A program made the position numbers and the translations under genes. From assembly GCF_004295345.1 (NCBI RefSeq), contig NZ_CP036200.1:3969501-4033500 (forward strand): a stretch of 64,000 bases of DNA, in the 5' to 3' direction. Each line of letters opens with the position of its first letter. Within the stretch, counting starts at the first letter, position 1. This document shows, one piece after another, positions 9,676 to 19,044 of this stretch. The stretch comes from Shewanella maritima. GTDB lineage: Bacteria > Pseudomonadota > Gammaproteobacteria > Enterobacterales > Shewanellaceae. The notes beneath the pieces were generated by a model that saw nothing but the letters and a program-made list of their open reading frames with translations, searched no databases and was not told the origin of the DNA.

Positions 9676-10446
9676 ATGAAAGAACTGTTATCGCCTATTA
9701 ATCAATTCCTTGGCTGTGAAACTCCAGATAGTTGGATCAGGCTCGCGGCATCTCGAGATAAGTTAAATGATTTGCTAATCGACCATTGCAACTGCGAGTT
9801 GAAAGCCGCCCAGACTGCGATATTTTTAACCCGTAAATATGCTGTCGATAAACAAAGTGGCGAGCGCTTACTTGTATGGTCACAGCCTTATGCTGACTTT
9901 GTTTATAACAAGCAGGCAGATATCGCATCATTTATTGCCAATAGTGGTAAAAAGAATGAGCTCGCAGGTCAGCTAACGAGTAATGGTCAACTCGCTATAG
10001 CTGATGATCTAATCGATAAAATGGTGCGTTTGGTGAAAGAGGAGTTTCATCACTTTGAGCAGGTGCTGGAAATAATGCACAAACGGGGTATTCTCTACGA
10101 GAACCGCCGTGCAGGTCGTTATGCCAAAGGCTTAATGAAACATGTTCGCACTTTTGAGCCTCATGCATTAGTCGATAAACTCATTATCGGTGCGTTTATT
10201 GAAGCACGTTCGTGTGAACGTTTTGCTAAGTTAGCACCGTTTTTGGATGACGAGTTAGCGCGCTTTTACACTTCACTGCTGCGTTCAGAAGCCAGACATT
10301 ACCAGGATTATTTAACGCTTGCTCAAGCTGTCTCGCCTGAGAATATTGATGAGCGGGTGGCGTATTTCAAAGATGTTGAGTCGCAACTGATCCTTAGCCC
10401 TGACGAGGCGTTTTGTTTTCACAGTGGCGTGCCTATTGGTGCATAA
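9676..10446 (+). CDS. miaE: tRNA 2-methylthio-N6-isopentenyladenosine hydroxylase MiaE
   Basis: A 256-residue ferritin-like di-iron monooxygenase that hydroxylates the ms2i6A37 base of tRNA. The iron ligands fit the usual pattern: a first Glu in the CELKAAQTA helix, EEFHHFEQVLE (ExxH) around residue 120, a Glu in EARSCERF, and SEARHYQDY. There is no signal peptide. The stop lies only 3 bases from the stop of the convergent lpxH gene, so there is no room for a terminator between them. Confidence 0.92.
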   Translation: MKELLSPINQFLGCETPDSWIRLAASRDKLNDLLIDHCNCELKAAQTAIFLTRKYAVDKQSGERLLVWSQPYADFVYNKQADIASFIANSGKKNELAGQLTSNGQLAIADDLIDKMVRLVKEEFHHFEQVLEIMHKRGILYENRRAGRYAKGLMKHVRTFEPHALVDKLIIGAFIEARSCERFAKLAPFLDDELARFYTSLLRSEARHYQDYLTLAQAVSPENIDERVAYFKDVESQLILSPDEAFCFHSGVPIGA

Positions 10447-10449
10447 AAA

Positions 10450-11169
10450 TCAAGCTGGCATTAAAGGGAGGTTTTGCAGCTTCACGCCAGCCTCATCAAC
10501 AACAAGTACGCTGCCTTGGTCGTACCAATCTCCCACAACAATGCGGCAATTGCCATCGGCTTGAGTATGGATATTTGGGCGATGAGTATGGCCGTGGATC
10601 ATCTGCACGCTATCAGTCTTAGCAAATAAGGCGTCGACCGCGCTTTGTTCCACATCCATGATTTGATAGCTTTTGCGCTGATTATCTTTAACGCTTTTGC
10701 CACGAATATTCGCTGCGATATTAAGACGCTTCTGTTTCGGTAAGCAAGCATATAACCACCTAAACAGACCAATACTACGAAACTTGCGAAATCTCTGGTA
10801 TGCCTTGTCTAAGGTGCATAGGCTGTCACCGTGAAGTACTACCGTAGGTTTACCGTAAAGGCTGATTTTGTGCACTTCGGGCAAGATTTGCATGTCAGCA
10901 AGTTTGCAATATTGTTTGCCGAGCATGAAGTCACGGTTACCGTGAATGAAGTAAACAGGTGTTTTTTTGGCTGCAGCAGCTATATGGCGCGCAATATCGA
11001 GTGCAAAGGGCGGGGCGATATCATCTCCAACCCAAACTTCGAACAAGTCTCCTATGATGTATAGCGAATCTACATCATCAAGTCCTGATTGTAGGAAGTG
11101 AATAAAGGCGTTGGAGATGTCAGGGCGATCTTCACTTAAATGAAGATCGCCTATAAAAACTGTACTCAC
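10450..11169 (-). CDS. lpxH: UDP-2,3-diacylglucosamine diphosphatase LpxH
   Basis: A 239-residue calcineurin-like phosphoesterase that makes lipid X from UDP-2,3-diacylglucosamine in lipid A synthesis, acting at the inner face of the inner membrane. The metal motifs are all present: IGDLHL at the N-terminus, [24 protein letters not shown] and HGHTHRP. It follows ppiB by only 3 bases on the same strand, so the two form one transcription unit, as in many Gammaproteobacteria. Confidence 0.95.
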   Translation of the reverse strand: MSTVFIGDLHLSEDRPDISNAFIHFLQSGLDDVDSLYIIGDLFEVWVGDDIAPPFALDIARHIAAAAKKTPVYFIHGNRDFMLGKQYCKLADMQILPEVHKISLYGKPTVVLHGDSLCTLDKAYQRFRKFRSIGLFRWLYACLPKQKRLNIAANIRGKSVKDNQRKSYQIMDVEQSAVDALFAKTDSVQMIHGHTHRPNIHTQADGNCRIVVGDWYDQGSVLVVDEAGVKLQNLPLMPA

Positions 11170-11172
11170 AGA

Positions 11173-11667
11173 TTATTCTGCAACAGTGACACTTTCGATA
11201 ACAACAGCTTCTAATGGTACATCCTGGTGCATACCATAATTACCTGTGCTAACACCTTTAATCTTCTCAACAATGTCCATACCAGCGCTTACTTTACCAA
11301 ATACACAGTAGCCCCAACCTTGAGTTGACTCATTCTTGAAGTCAAGGAAGGTGTTGTTGCTAACGTTGATGAAGAATTGTGCTGTCGCAGAATGTGGGTC
11401 TGAGGTACGCGCCATTGCGATAGTACCAATTTCGTTAGACAGACCATTGTTTGCTTCGTTTTTGATGGTTGCGTTAGTGGTTTTCTGAGTCATGTCAGAT
11501 GTGAAACCACCACCTTGGATCATGAAACCATCGATAACACGGTGGAAGATAGTGCCGTCAAAGAAACCGTCGTTAACGTACTTCATGAAGTTTTCAACAG
11601 TGATAGGGGCTTTTTCAGCGTTAAGCTCTAACGTAATATCGCCGTGGTTGGTGTGTAGTGTGATCAT
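11173..11667 (-). CDS. ppiB: Cyclophilin-type peptidyl-prolyl isomerase PpiB
   Basis: A cytoplasmic cyclophilin of 164 residues. The catalytic region is present ([13 protein letters not shown], with the active-site Arg in FHRV), as are ATAQFFIN and GYCVFGKV. Two in-frame ATGs occur, at 11673 and 11667. The second (MITLHTN) is better spaced from the aagg ribosome-binding site and matches family starts, so I chose it. It is the first gene of the ppiB-lpxH unit. Confidence 0.94.
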   Translation of the reverse strand: MITLHTNHGDITLELNAEKAPITVENFMKYVNDGFFDGTIFHRVIDGFMIQGGGFTSDMTQKTTNATIKNEANNGLSNEIGTIAMARTSDPHSATAQFFINVSNNTFLDFKNESTQGWGYCVFGKVSAGMDIVEKIKGVSTGNYGMHQDVPLEAVVIESVTVAE

Positions 11668-11816
11668 GGTCATTACCTTGCGTTGATCTAAAATCGTGGC
11701 GGGATTTTAACTTATCTAAATTGCTTCATAAAGTGTTGTATTCAAAACACCTAAGGTCATGCTAGACTCAGCGACTGTTTATATACCTTTATTAATAGTT
11801 CCAAAGAGAAGTATCA

Positions 11817-13196
11817 ATGTTGAAGATTTACAATAGCGTTACCCGCGAAAAGCAAGAGTTTAAACCTATTAATCCCGGCAAAGTCGGCATGTATGTTTGC
11901 GGTGTAACCATTTACGATTTGTGTCACATTGGCCACGGTCGTACCTTTGTATCTTTCGACATGATTGTCCGTTACCTGCGTTACATAGGCTATGACGTTA
12001 ACTTCCAACGTAACATTACCGATGTTGATGATAAGATCATTAAGCGTGCTGCTGAAAACAACGAATCTTGCGAAGCATTAACTGAACGCCTAATTGGTGA
12101 AATGCATGCGGATTTTGATGCTCTAAATATGGTGCGTCCTAGCTTCGAGCCACGCGCAACTTTACATATTGCAGAAATTATCGAGCTGGTTGAGCGACTG
12201 ATTGAACGTGAGCACGCTTATGTGGCTGATAATGGTGACGTATTGTTTAGCGTTACCTCTTATGCTGACTACGGTAAGCTTTCAGGTCAAAACCTTGAGC
12301 AACTGCAAGCGGGTGCGCGTGTCGACGTTGAAGAATCAAAACGCAACCCAATGGACTTTGTACTGTGGAAAATGTCTAAACCGGGCGAGCCAACGTGGGA
12401 ATCACCATGGGGCCTAGGCCGTCCTGGCTGGCACATTGAATGTTCAGCGATGAATAGCAAGCATTTAGGTAATCATTTTGATATTCATGGCGGTGGCTCT
12501 GACTTACAGTTCCCACACCATGAGAATGAAATCGCGCAATCTTGCTGTGCCCACGACACCCAGTACGTTAACTACTGGATGCACACCGGCATGGTGATGG
12601 TTGACCGTGAAAAGATGTCAAAGTCTTTAGGTAACTTCTTTACCATTCGCGACGTGCTACAGCACTATGATGCTGAGACTGTGCGTTACTTCCTGCTGTC
12701 AGGCCATTATCGTAGTCAGCTGAACTACTCTGAAGATAACTTGAAGCAGTCGCGCGCGGCACTTGAGCGTATCTACACAGCGCTTAAAGACCTCAACTTA
12801 ACCGTTGAAGCAGCCGATGCAACTGAATTTGTCGCTAAATTCAAAGAAGCGATGAATGATGACTTCAACACGCCTGAAGCGTACTCAGTGCTGTTTGATA
12901 TGGTCCGTGAGATTAACCGTCTTAAAGGTACTGACATGGCAGCAGCCTCGGCGCTTGGTGTTAGCTTAAAAGCGCTTTGTGACGTGCTAGGTATCGCAAG
13001 TCAAGATGTCGATGCTTTCTTTAAAGGTGAAGGTAGTGATGATGAAGTGGCGGAGATTGAAGCGTTAATTGTTGAACGTAACCGCGCCCGTGCTGAAAAA
13101 GATTGGGCGGCAGCGGATGTAGCACGTGATCGTTTAAATGAGCTAGGTGTTATTTTAGAAGATGGCGCAAGCGGTACTACTTGGCGTAAAAAGTAA
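11817..13196 (+). CDS. cysS: Cysteinyl-tRNA synthetase
   Basis: A 459-residue class I synthetase (E. coli has 461). It charges tRNA-Cys. [17 protein letters not shown] contains the zinc-ligand cysteine and the HIGH motif, HIECSAM and HHENEIAQS supply further zinc ligands, and [11 protein letters not shown] is the KMSKS loop at about residue 268. The C-terminal DALR and anticodon-binding domains are complete. It is divergent from ppiB-lpxH and has its own terminator. Confidence 0.97.
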   Translation: MLKIYNSVTREKQEFKPINPGKVGMYVCGVTIYDLCHIGHGRTFVSFDMIVRYLRYIGYDVNFQRNITDVDDKIIKRAAENNESCEALTERLIGEMHADFDALNMVRPSFEPRATLHIAEIIELVERLIEREHAYVADNGDVLFSVTSYADYGKLSGQNLEQLQAGARVDVEESKRNPMDFVLWKMSKPGEPTWESPWGLGRPGWHIECSAMNSKHLGNHFDIHGGGSDLQFPHHENEIAQSCCAHDTQYVNYWMHTGMVMVDREKMSKSLGNFFTIRDVLQHYDAETVRYFLLSGHYRSQLNYSEDNLKQSRAALERIYTALKDLNLTVEAADATEFVAKFKEAMNDDFNTPEAYSVLFDMVREINRLKGTDMAAASALGVSLKALCDVLGIASQDVDAFFKGEGSDDEVAEIEALIVERNRARAEKDWAAADVARDRLNELGVILEDGASGTTWRKK

Positions 13197-13227
13197 TTAA
13201 CTTAAACGCGCAAGCAAGCTGATTAAC

Positions 13228-13256
13228 AAACGGCAACCAAAGTGGTTGCCGTTTTT
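13228..13256 (+). terminator. Terminator of cysS
   Basis: Stem aaacggcaacc / ggttgccgttt with a short loop and T run, about 30 bases after the cysS stop. Confidence 0.88.
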
Positions 13257-13363
13257 GTTTCAACCCCTAAACCACCAACTTCGGTAGGTGGTTACCATCG
13301 AATAGGCTTTGCCTGTAATTTCTAATGTTCATCAGATCAGGTAACTTTCTTAAATTTGCTCAC

Positions 13364-13455
13364 GTTGCATTGAAATTTAAAGCACGTCGTGAACACTTCC
13401 TTGTGGACTCGATGAAAACATCCATGTTTTGAACGGCTTTAAATGTCATTGCAAC
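13364..13455. repeat. Imperfect inverted repeat with an inner hairpin
   Basis: The 20-base arm at 13364-13383 is the reverse complement of 13436-13455 at 18 of 20 positions. Inside lies a second hairpin, aaaacat-cc-atgtttt (13415-13430). No gene overlaps. The composition resembles intergenic repeats I associate with Shewanella chromosomes, but copy number cannot be shown from one window. The rest of the gap between cysS and folD holds a small hairpin (accacc/ggtggt near 13275-13295) and nothing else that I recognise. Confidence 0.6.
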
Positions 13456-13554
13456 TACATGCTTTAACTTTGGCTGTTTAGGCTAGGCTTCCTTCTAGGG
13501 AGTTAACACAAAGCCTAGTTGGCTAATACTTTATTCTGTTCAAACAAAATGCAT

Positions 13555-13580
13555 AAAAAAGCCTACAACTAGGTAGGCTT
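13555..13580 (-). terminator. Terminator of folD
   Basis: Read on the minus strand, aagcctac / gtaggctt forms a stem followed by TTTTTT, 31 bases past the folD stop. Confidence 0.8.
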
Positions 13581-13610
13581 CATCATTCTGGAATACGAGT
13601 CGCTAGACGC

Positions 13611-14465
13611 TTAGTCGTGGTATTCTTCAGCTGCGTACAGCGTATTCTCTAATAAGCTTGCGATTGTCATAGGACCAACGCCGCCGGGTACAGGTGTAAT
13701 ATGGGCTGCACGCTCAGCTGCTGCTTGATATTCGACATCACCAACTAGGCTGCCATCTTCTAGGCGGTTGATCCCCACGTCAATGACGATAGCACCTGGT
13801 TTTATCCACTCTCCTGGAATAAACCCTGGTTTACCTACTGCAACTACGACCAAGTCAGCTTGACGAACTTTAGACTCTAAGTCTTTGGTGAAGCGGTGAC
13901 AGGTGGTAGTTGTGCAGCCAGCCAGTAGTAGCTCAAGCGTCATTGGGCGACCAACAATGTTTGATGCGCCAACAATAGTTGCATCTAGACCGTAGGTATC
14001 GATACCGGTAGAGCGAATAAGTGTCATGATACCTTTTGGCGTGCATGAGCGTAGCACAGGAATACGCTGGGCAAGGCGGCCAACATTGTATGGGTGGAAG
14101 CCGTCTACATCTTTATCTGGGCGAATACGTTCAATAACTTTTGAATCTTCAATATGCTCAGGCAGTGGCAGTTGCACTAAAATACCGTCGATACTAGGGT
14201 CATCGTTGCACTGGTCAATCAGAGCTAACAGCTCTTCTTCTGTGGTAGTGGTTTCAAGGTCGAACGACTTTGATTCAAAACCAACTTCTTCACATGCGCG
14301 GCGCTTGCTACCTACGTACACTTGAGATGCAGGGTCGCTTCCCACTAAGATTACCGCTAAGCCTGGTACACGTTGACCATTTTGTTTGCGCTCGGCGACT
14401 TGTTGTTTAAGATTGCTGCGAATTGATTGGGCGATTGCCTTGCCATCAATAATTTGAGCTGTCAT
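13611..14465 (-). CDS. folD: Bifunctional methylenetetrahydrofolate dehydrogenase/cyclohydrolase FolD
   Basis: A 284-residue cytoplasmic enzyme (E. coli 288). It oxidises 5,10-methylene-THF with NADP and opens the methenyl form to 10-formyl-[17 protein letters not shown] contains the catalytic Lys (Y-x3-K), QLPLPEHI and [14 protein letters not shown] are signature segments, and [10 protein letters not shown] and [12 protein letters not shown] complete the cofactor site. It is divergent from the tRNA operon and is a single gene with a terminator. Confidence 0.96.
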   Translation of the reverse strand: MTAQIIDGKAIAQSIRSNLKQQVAERKQNGQRVPGLAVILVGSDPASQVYVGSKRRACEEVGFESKSFDLETTTTEEELLALIDQCNDDPSIDGILVQLPLPEHIEDSKVIERIRPDKDVDGFHPYNVGRLAQRIPVLRSCTPKGIMTLIRSTGIDTYGLDATIVGASNIVGRPMTLELLLAGCTTTTCHRFTKDLESKVRQADLVVVAVGKPGFIPGEWIKPGAIVIDVGINRLEDGSLVGDVEYQAAAERAAHITPVPGGVGPMTIASLLENTLYAAEEYHD

Positions 14466-14668
14466 AACAGTAGGAGTTCCTTTACATGCGAGCCTAGAAG
14501 AAGGTTTAGGCCGTGAGTGATTTTTTCGGGCGCTATTCTAACAGGCAAGGCGATTAGTGTCATTGCTCAAGCTTAACGCTATATAGAAATATTCTATTCA
14601 TAAATGGGGGATAATCTGACAGAACCGCTGTTAAAATCGTCATATAACTAATATCATCAAAAAAACCG

Positions 14669-14697
14669 TTGACGAGGACAAAGTGACTCGCTAATAT
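14669..14697 (+). promoter_or_regulatory. Sigma-70 promoter of the tRNA operon
   Basis: TTGACG, a 17-base spacer and TAATAT, followed by a GC-rich discriminator gcgcccc. This is the arrangement of a strong, stringently controlled stable-RNA promoter. It lies about 150 bases before the intact tRNA-Pro. Confidence 0.85.
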
Positions 14698-14751
14698 GCG
14701 CCCCGTTCTCAAGCAACACGGTTAATTTAGAATTATTGTTTGAAACACTCT

Positions 14752-14815
14752 CGGTGATTAGCGCAGCCCAACAGCGCATCACGGCTCTTAGTGAAGAGCG
14801 GAGCAGAGGGGAACC
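14752..14815 (+). pseudogene. Decayed or truncated tRNA-Pro copy
   Basis: The first 31 bases nearly match the intact tRNA-Pro that starts 98 bases later, and gagcagaggg matches its anticodon-stem 3' side. The anticodon loop, T arm and acceptor 3' side are not preserved, so it cannot fold as a tRNA. Bases before both copies are also shared (actctcggtg). Confidence 0.65.
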
Positions 14816-14849
14816 CTCGTTATGAGACTCAAAATGTTAGGCAAACTCT

Positions 14850-14926
14850 CGGTGATTAGCGCAGCCCGGTAGCGCATCTGCTTTGGGAGCAGAGGGTCAG
14901 AGGTTCGAATCCTCTATCACCGACCA
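14850..14926 (+). tRNA. tRNA-Pro (anticodon TGG)
   Basis: A 77-base cloverleaf with acceptor arms CGGTGAT/ATCACCG, anticodon loop ctTTGGGag giving TGG, T arm with GGTTCGAATCC, and encoded CCA. First intact tRNA of a three-tRNA operon. Confidence 0.96.
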
Positions 14927-15017
14927 AATTTAAATTATTGGCTATCATAAGATAGCGAGTAGTAGTGAGCAGGTAAGCTCACATAGCCAGACAGGAACAG
15001 CATTGACGCTGTGCCAT

Positions 15018-15094
15018 GCGCCCGTAGCTCAGTTGGATAGAGCATCCGCCTTCTAAGCGGATGGTCGCAGGTTCGAATCCTGCCGGGCGTACCA
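15018..15094 (+). tRNA. tRNA-Arg (anticodon TCT)
   Basis: A 77-base cloverleaf with acceptor arms GCGCCCG/CGGGCGT (the last pair a G-T), anticodon stem CCGCC-ttctaag-GGCGG-like with TCT, T loop GTTCGAATC, and encoded CCA. Confidence 0.96.
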
Positions 15095-15101
15095 TTTTTG
15101 T

Positions 15102-15178
15102 GGTGACTGTAGCTCAGTTGGTAGAGTCCCGGATTGTGATTCCGGTTGTCGCGGGTTCAATCCCCGTCAGTCACCCCA
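15102..15178 (+). tRNA. tRNA-His (anticodon GTG)
   Basis: Acceptor arms GTGACTG/CAGTCAC with the additional encoded G at -1 that marks tRNA-His, anticodon loop ttGTGat, and encoded CCA. It is seven bases after tRNA-Arg. Confidence 0.96.
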
Positions 15179-15234
15179 CTCATTCCCCTCAAGATTTTGA
15201 GGAAGTTGATTGCGAAAAAATCGCCAATCAATAG

Positions 15235-15260
15235 AAAAGCGACCTTAGGTCGCTTTTTTT
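15235..15260 (+). terminator. Terminator of the tRNA operon
   Basis: Stem aaaagcgacc / ggtcgctttt with loop tta, then a T run of eight bases, 57 bases after tRNA-His. Confidence 0.88.
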
Positions 15261-15483
15261 ATGCCTGAAATCCCACTATTGATGCTCGACTCTATTAAAA
15301 ACGGTGGCTATAATGTCGCGTCTTGATAAATAACCATTAGAGTTGCTAGTTCCATTAAGCGTCTTTATTCTTTCTCGCTATGTTGGACACCCTAGTCAAA
15401 ATCAATGATCAAGAAACGAATAATTAAATAGTTGAACCAATCGACTATTAGAAAGGACGTTAGACATATTTCGAGGTAAAACA

Positions 15484-16788
15484 ATGCAAGTTTCTGTTGA
15501 AACAACTCAAGGCCTAGAGCGTCGCCTTACTATTTCTGTTCCTGCGGAACAAATTGAGAAATTAGTAAAAGACAGTTTATCACGTGAAGCTAAGCGTGCT
15601 CGTCTTCCGGGTTTCCGTCCTGGTAAAGTACCTGTATCTGTAATCAACAAGCGTTACGGTGCTGCTATCCGTCAAGATGTGACTGGTGAAGTAATGCAAC
15701 GCAACTTTGTTGAAGCAATCATGGCTGAGAAATTAAACCCAGCAGGTGCGCCAACTTTTGCTCCAGGTAAAGTAGAAGGTGAAAACTTTGAGTTTGTCGC
15801 TACTTTCGAAATCTACCCAGAAGTAGAACTAACTGGTCTAGACGCAATTGAAGTTGAGCAACCTCAAGCTGAAGTAAACGATGCTGACGTTGACAACATG
15901 ATCGAAACGCTACGTAAGCAACACGCGACTTATGAAGTTGCTGAGCGCGAAGCTGCTGAAGGTGACAAAGTTAAAGTTAACTTCGTAGGTAGCGTAGACG
16001 GTGAAGAGTTTGAAGGCGGCAAAGCTGAAGACTTCGAACTACAACTAGGTAGCAACCGTATGATCCCTGGTTTCGAAACTGGTATCCAAGGTCACAAAGC
16101 TGGTGAAGAGTTCGAAATCGAAGTTAACTTCCCAGAAGACTACCACGCTGAAAACCTAAAAGGTAAAGCTGCTAAGTTCGTTATCACATTAAACGAAGTT
16201 CAAGCTGCTAACCTACCAGAAGTTAACGATGAGTTTGCTTCACTATTTGGTATCGCTGAAGGCGGTTTAGACGCGCTTAAAGCTGAAATCCGTAAGAACA
16301 TGACTCGTGAACTTGAACAAGCGTTAAAAGCTAACGTAAAAGAGCAAGTTATCACAGGTCTTTTAGCTGCTAACGAAATCGAAATCCCTAAAGCACTAAT
16401 TGACGGTGAAGTGAACGTACTTCGTCAACAAGCAATGCAGCGTTTCGGTGGCCAAACTGAAAACATGCCTGAGTTACCAGCTGACTTATTCACTGAGCAA
16501 GCAGAGCGTCGCGTTAAAGTAGGCTTGCTACTTGGCGAAGTTATCAAAGCTAACAAGCTAGAAGCTGAAGATGAGCGTGTACAAACACTAATCACTTCTA
16601 TGGCTTCAGCTTACGAAGATCCAAGTGAAGTTGTTGAGTACTACAACGGCAATAAAGAACTAATGCAAAACATGCGTAATGTTGCATTAGAAGAGCAAGC
16701 TGTTGAAGAGCTACTAAAATCTGCAAAAGTTACAACTAAAGACGTTGAATTTGAAGATTTTATGAACAAGGCGCAAGCTCAGCAGTAA
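15484..16788 (+). CDS. tig: Trigger factor
   Basis: A 434-residue ribosome-associated chaperone and prolyl isomerase (E. coli 432). The ribosome-binding signature GFRPGKVP is at about residues 43-50, the FKBP-like domain spans about residues 150-245, and the long helical C-terminal arms follow. Codon use is strongly biased, as expected of a highly expressed gene. It has gaggt just before the ATG and a tataat box at 15309. It opens the tig-clpP-clpX-lon block. Confidence 0.97.
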   Translation: MQVSVETTQGLERRLTISVPAEQIEKLVKDSLSREAKRARLPGFRPGKVPVSVINKRYGAAIRQDVTGEVMQRNFVEAIMAEKLNPAGAPTFAPGKVEGENFEFVATFEIYPEVELTGLDAIEVEQPQAEVNDADVDNMIETLRKQHATYEVAEREAAEGDKVKVNFVGSVDGEEFEGGKAEDFELQLGSNRMIPGFETGIQGHKAGEEFEIEVNFPEDYHAENLKGKAAKFVITLNEVQAANLPEVNDEFASLFGIAEGGLDALKAEIRKNMTRELEQALKANVKEQVITGLLAANEIEIPKALIDGEVNVLRQQAMQRFGGQTENMPELPADLFTEQAERRVKVGLLLGEVIKANKLEAEDERVQTLITSMASAYEDPSEVVEYYNGNKELMQNMRNVALEEQAVEELLKSAKVTTKDVEFEDFMNKAQAQQ

Positions 16789-16823
16789 GCATAGCTTGAC
16801 TTAAATGGCACTTAGCCATTTAT

Positions 16824-16863
16824 AATGGCTCGTATGAGGCTCCTCATGCGGGCCATTTTTATT
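16824..16863 (+). terminator. Hairpin between tig and clpP
   Basis: aatggc(t)cgtatgagg pairs with cctcatgcggg(c)catt, followed by a T-rich run. It lies 15-75 bases before clpP and could be a terminator or a partial attenuator. Confidence 0.6.
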
Positions 16864-16878
16864 TTAGGGAATTGAATA

Positions 16879-17490
16879 ATGCATAAAGCGCCAGAATCAG
16901 TTTTAAATGCTCTTGTACCTATGGTGGTTGAACAAACAGCTAAAGGTGAGCGTTCTTACGATATCTATTCTCGCCTGTTAAAAGAACGTGTCATTTTCTT
17001 AGTTGGTCAAGTGGAAGAGCACATGGCTAATTTAATCGTGGCGCAGCTATTGTTCTTAGAGTCAGAAAGCCCAGATAAAGATATTTACCTATACATCAAC
17101 TCACCTGGTGGTTCAGTTACTGCTGGTATGGCAATTTATGACACTATGAAGTTCATTAAGCCAAATGTGAGCACGGTATGTATTGGTCAAGCAGCAAGTA
17201 TGGGTGCATTCCTACTAGCTGGCGGTGAAAAGGGCAAGCGTCATTGTTTACCTAATTCACGAGTGATGATCCATCAGCCACTTGGTGGCTTCCAAGGTCA
17301 AGCGTCTGATATTCAAATCCACGCACAAGAAATCCTTGGTATTAAGAATAAATTGAATCAAATGTTAGCTGATCATACAGGGCAGCCGCTTGAAGTTGTT
17401 GAACGTGATACTGACCGTGACAACTTTATGAGCGCTGAACAAGCCGTTGAGTACGGTTTGGTTGACTCAGTGTTAACAACGCGTGGCTAA
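16879..17490 (+). CDS. clpP: ATP-dependent Clp protease proteolytic subunit ClpP
   Basis: A 203-residue serine protease subunit forming the double heptamer that works with ClpX or ClpA. The catalytic Ser is in GQAASMGAF, the His in MIHQPLGG, and the Asp is the one in the DRD segment near residue 183. The short N-terminal part includes a probable propeptide. It precedes clpX as in most Proteobacteria. A gaattg-type leader precedes the ATG. Confidence 0.97.
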   Translation: MHKAPESVLNALVPMVVEQTAKGERSYDIYSRLLKERVIFLVGQVEEHMANLIVAQLLFLESESPDKDIYLYINSPGGSVTAGMAIYDTMKFIKPNVSTVCIGQAASMGAFLLAGGEKGKRHCLPNSRVMIHQPLGGFQGQASDIQIHAQEILGIKNKLNQMLADHTGQPLEVVERDTDRDNFMSAEQAVEYGLVDSVLTTRG

Positions 17491-17615
17491 ACATTGCTGA
17501 TCTTTAGGCTACATTAGGTTATTGTGTAGCAATTCAATTTGTAGCCTATGCTTTGTAGTAAGACACAAAAGTCAAAGCATAAGATGTAGCGCAGGCTGCC
17601 AACAGAGGTAAAATA

Positions 17616-18893
17616 ATGGGCGATAACAAAAATAACGGTGACAGCGGTAAGCTGCTGTACTGCTCTTTTTGCGGAAAAAGTCAGCACGAAGTAAGAAAAC
17701 TGATTGCTGGCCCATCGGTATATGTATGTGATGAATGTGTCGAGTTATGTAACGACATTATTCGTGAAGAAATCAAAGAGATTTCTCCAAAACAAGACGA
17801 CAATAAATTGCCAACGCCTCACGAGCTTCGTGAGCACCTTGATGATTATGTCATTGGTCAAGATAAAGCCAAAAAAGTGCTTTCGGTTGCGGTTTACAAC
17901 CATTATAAACGGTTACGTAACGGTACCCCTAAAGACGGCATCGAATTAGGTAAGAGTAACATCTTGCTTATTGGCCCTACAGGTAGTGGTAAAACGCTAC
18001 TTGCTGAGACATTAGCGCGCTCATTAAATGTGCCGTTCACCATGGCTGATGCGACTACGCTAACTGAAGCCGGTTACGTTGGTGAAGACGTTGAGAACAT
18101 CATCCAAAAACTACTGCAGAAGTGTGATTACGACGTAGAGAAAGCAGAGCGCGGTATCGTTTACATTGATGAAATCGATAAAATTAGCCGTAAGTCTGAC
18201 AACCCATCGATTACTCGTGATGTTTCAGGTGAGGGCGTGCAGCAAGCTCTACTTAAATTAATTGAGGGCACTGTAGCATCTGTGCCGCCTCAAGGTGGTC
18301 GTAAGCATCCTCAGCAAGAGTTCTTGCAAGTCGATACTTCGAAAATCCTATTCATCTGTGGTGGTGCATTTGCTGGCCTAGAGAAGGTGATTGAGCAGCG
18401 TGCTCATGTAGGCACTGGTATCGGTTTTGGCGCTGAAGTCAAAGGTGAAGATGACAAAGAAACGATTTCACAAACGCTAGGTAAAGTTGAACCAGGTGAT
18501 TTAGTTAAGTTTGGTCTTATTCCTGAATTTATCGGCCGCCTACCTGTAGTTGCTACACTTACTGAGTTAGATGAAGCTGCACTGGTGCAAATTCTGTCTC
18601 AGCCTAAAAACGCACTAACTAAGCAGTATGCTGCTTTGTTTGAGATGGAAGAGGTTGAGTTAGAGTTCCGCGAAGATGCGCTTAAAGCGATTGCTAATAA
18701 GGCGATGGTACGTAAAACAGGTGCCCGTGGTTTGCGCTCAATTGTAGAGAGCATTTTGCTTGATACCATGTACGACCTACCGTCAGTTGAAGGTGTTGTT
18801 AAAGCGGTTGTTGATGAGTCAGTTGTTAAAGGTGAGTCAGATCCAATCTTGATTTACGAAAACAACGAGCAACAAGCGGCGTCAGGCGATTAA
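17616..18893 (+). CDS. clpX: ATP-dependent Clp protease ATP-binding subunit ClpX
   Basis: A 425-residue AAA+ unfoldase. The N-terminal zinc domain has C-x2-C (CSFCGKS) and C-x2-C (CDECVELC). Walker A is [11 protein letters not shown] near residue 120, the pore loop is GYVGED, Walker B is [10 protein letters not shown], and the Arg finger lies in the sensor region. It recognises tagged substrates and feeds them to ClpP. A 125-base gap with a hairpin separates it from clpP. Confidence 0.97.
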   Translation: MGDNKNNGDSGKLLYCSFCGKSQHEVRKLIAGPSVYVCDECVELCNDIIREEIKEISPKQDDNKLPTPHELREHLDDYVIGQDKAKKVLSVAVYNHYKRLRNGTPKDGIELGKSNILLIGPTGSGKTLLAETLARSLNVPFTMADATTLTEAGYVGEDVENIIQKLLQKCDYDVEKAERGIVYIDEIDKISRKSDNPSITRDVSGEGVQQALLKLIEGTVASVPPQGGRKHPQQEFLQVDTSKILFICGGAFAGLEKVIEQRAHVGTGIGFGAEVKGEDDKETISQTLGKVEPGDLVKFGLIPEFIGRLPVVATLTELDEAALVQILSQPKNALTKQYAALFEMEEVELEFREDALKAIANKAMVRKTGARGLRSIVESILLDTMYDLPSVEGVVKAVVDESVVKGESDPILIYENNEQQAASGD

Positions 18894-18925
18894 TTAATCA
18901 TCTGTTAGCACCGCAAAAATTAAAT

Positions 18926-18951
18926 AAGGAGTCCAATGGGCTCCTTTTTTC
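18926..18951 (+). terminator. Terminator of clpX
   Basis: Stem aggagtcc / gggctcct (one G-T pair) with a run of six T, 32 bases after clpX. It ends just before the lon heat-shock promoter. Confidence 0.8.
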
Positions 18952-18960
18952 GTATTGACC

Positions 18961-18988
18961 ATTGAAACTTTCAACACTGCCCCAATAT
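18961..18988 (+). promoter_or_regulatory. Sigma-32 (heat shock) promoter of lon
   Basis: ATTGAAA, a 12-base gap and CCCCAATAT closely follow the RpoH consensus CTTGAAA-N(11-15)-CCCCATnTA. It lies 56-84 bases before the lon start. lon is a known RpoH-regulon gene. Confidence 0.8.
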
Positions 18989-19044
18989 ACTCAGGTATAA
19001 GCTTTTTTATATGCCTTTTCATCTTCATCAAACGGAATCGAGCC

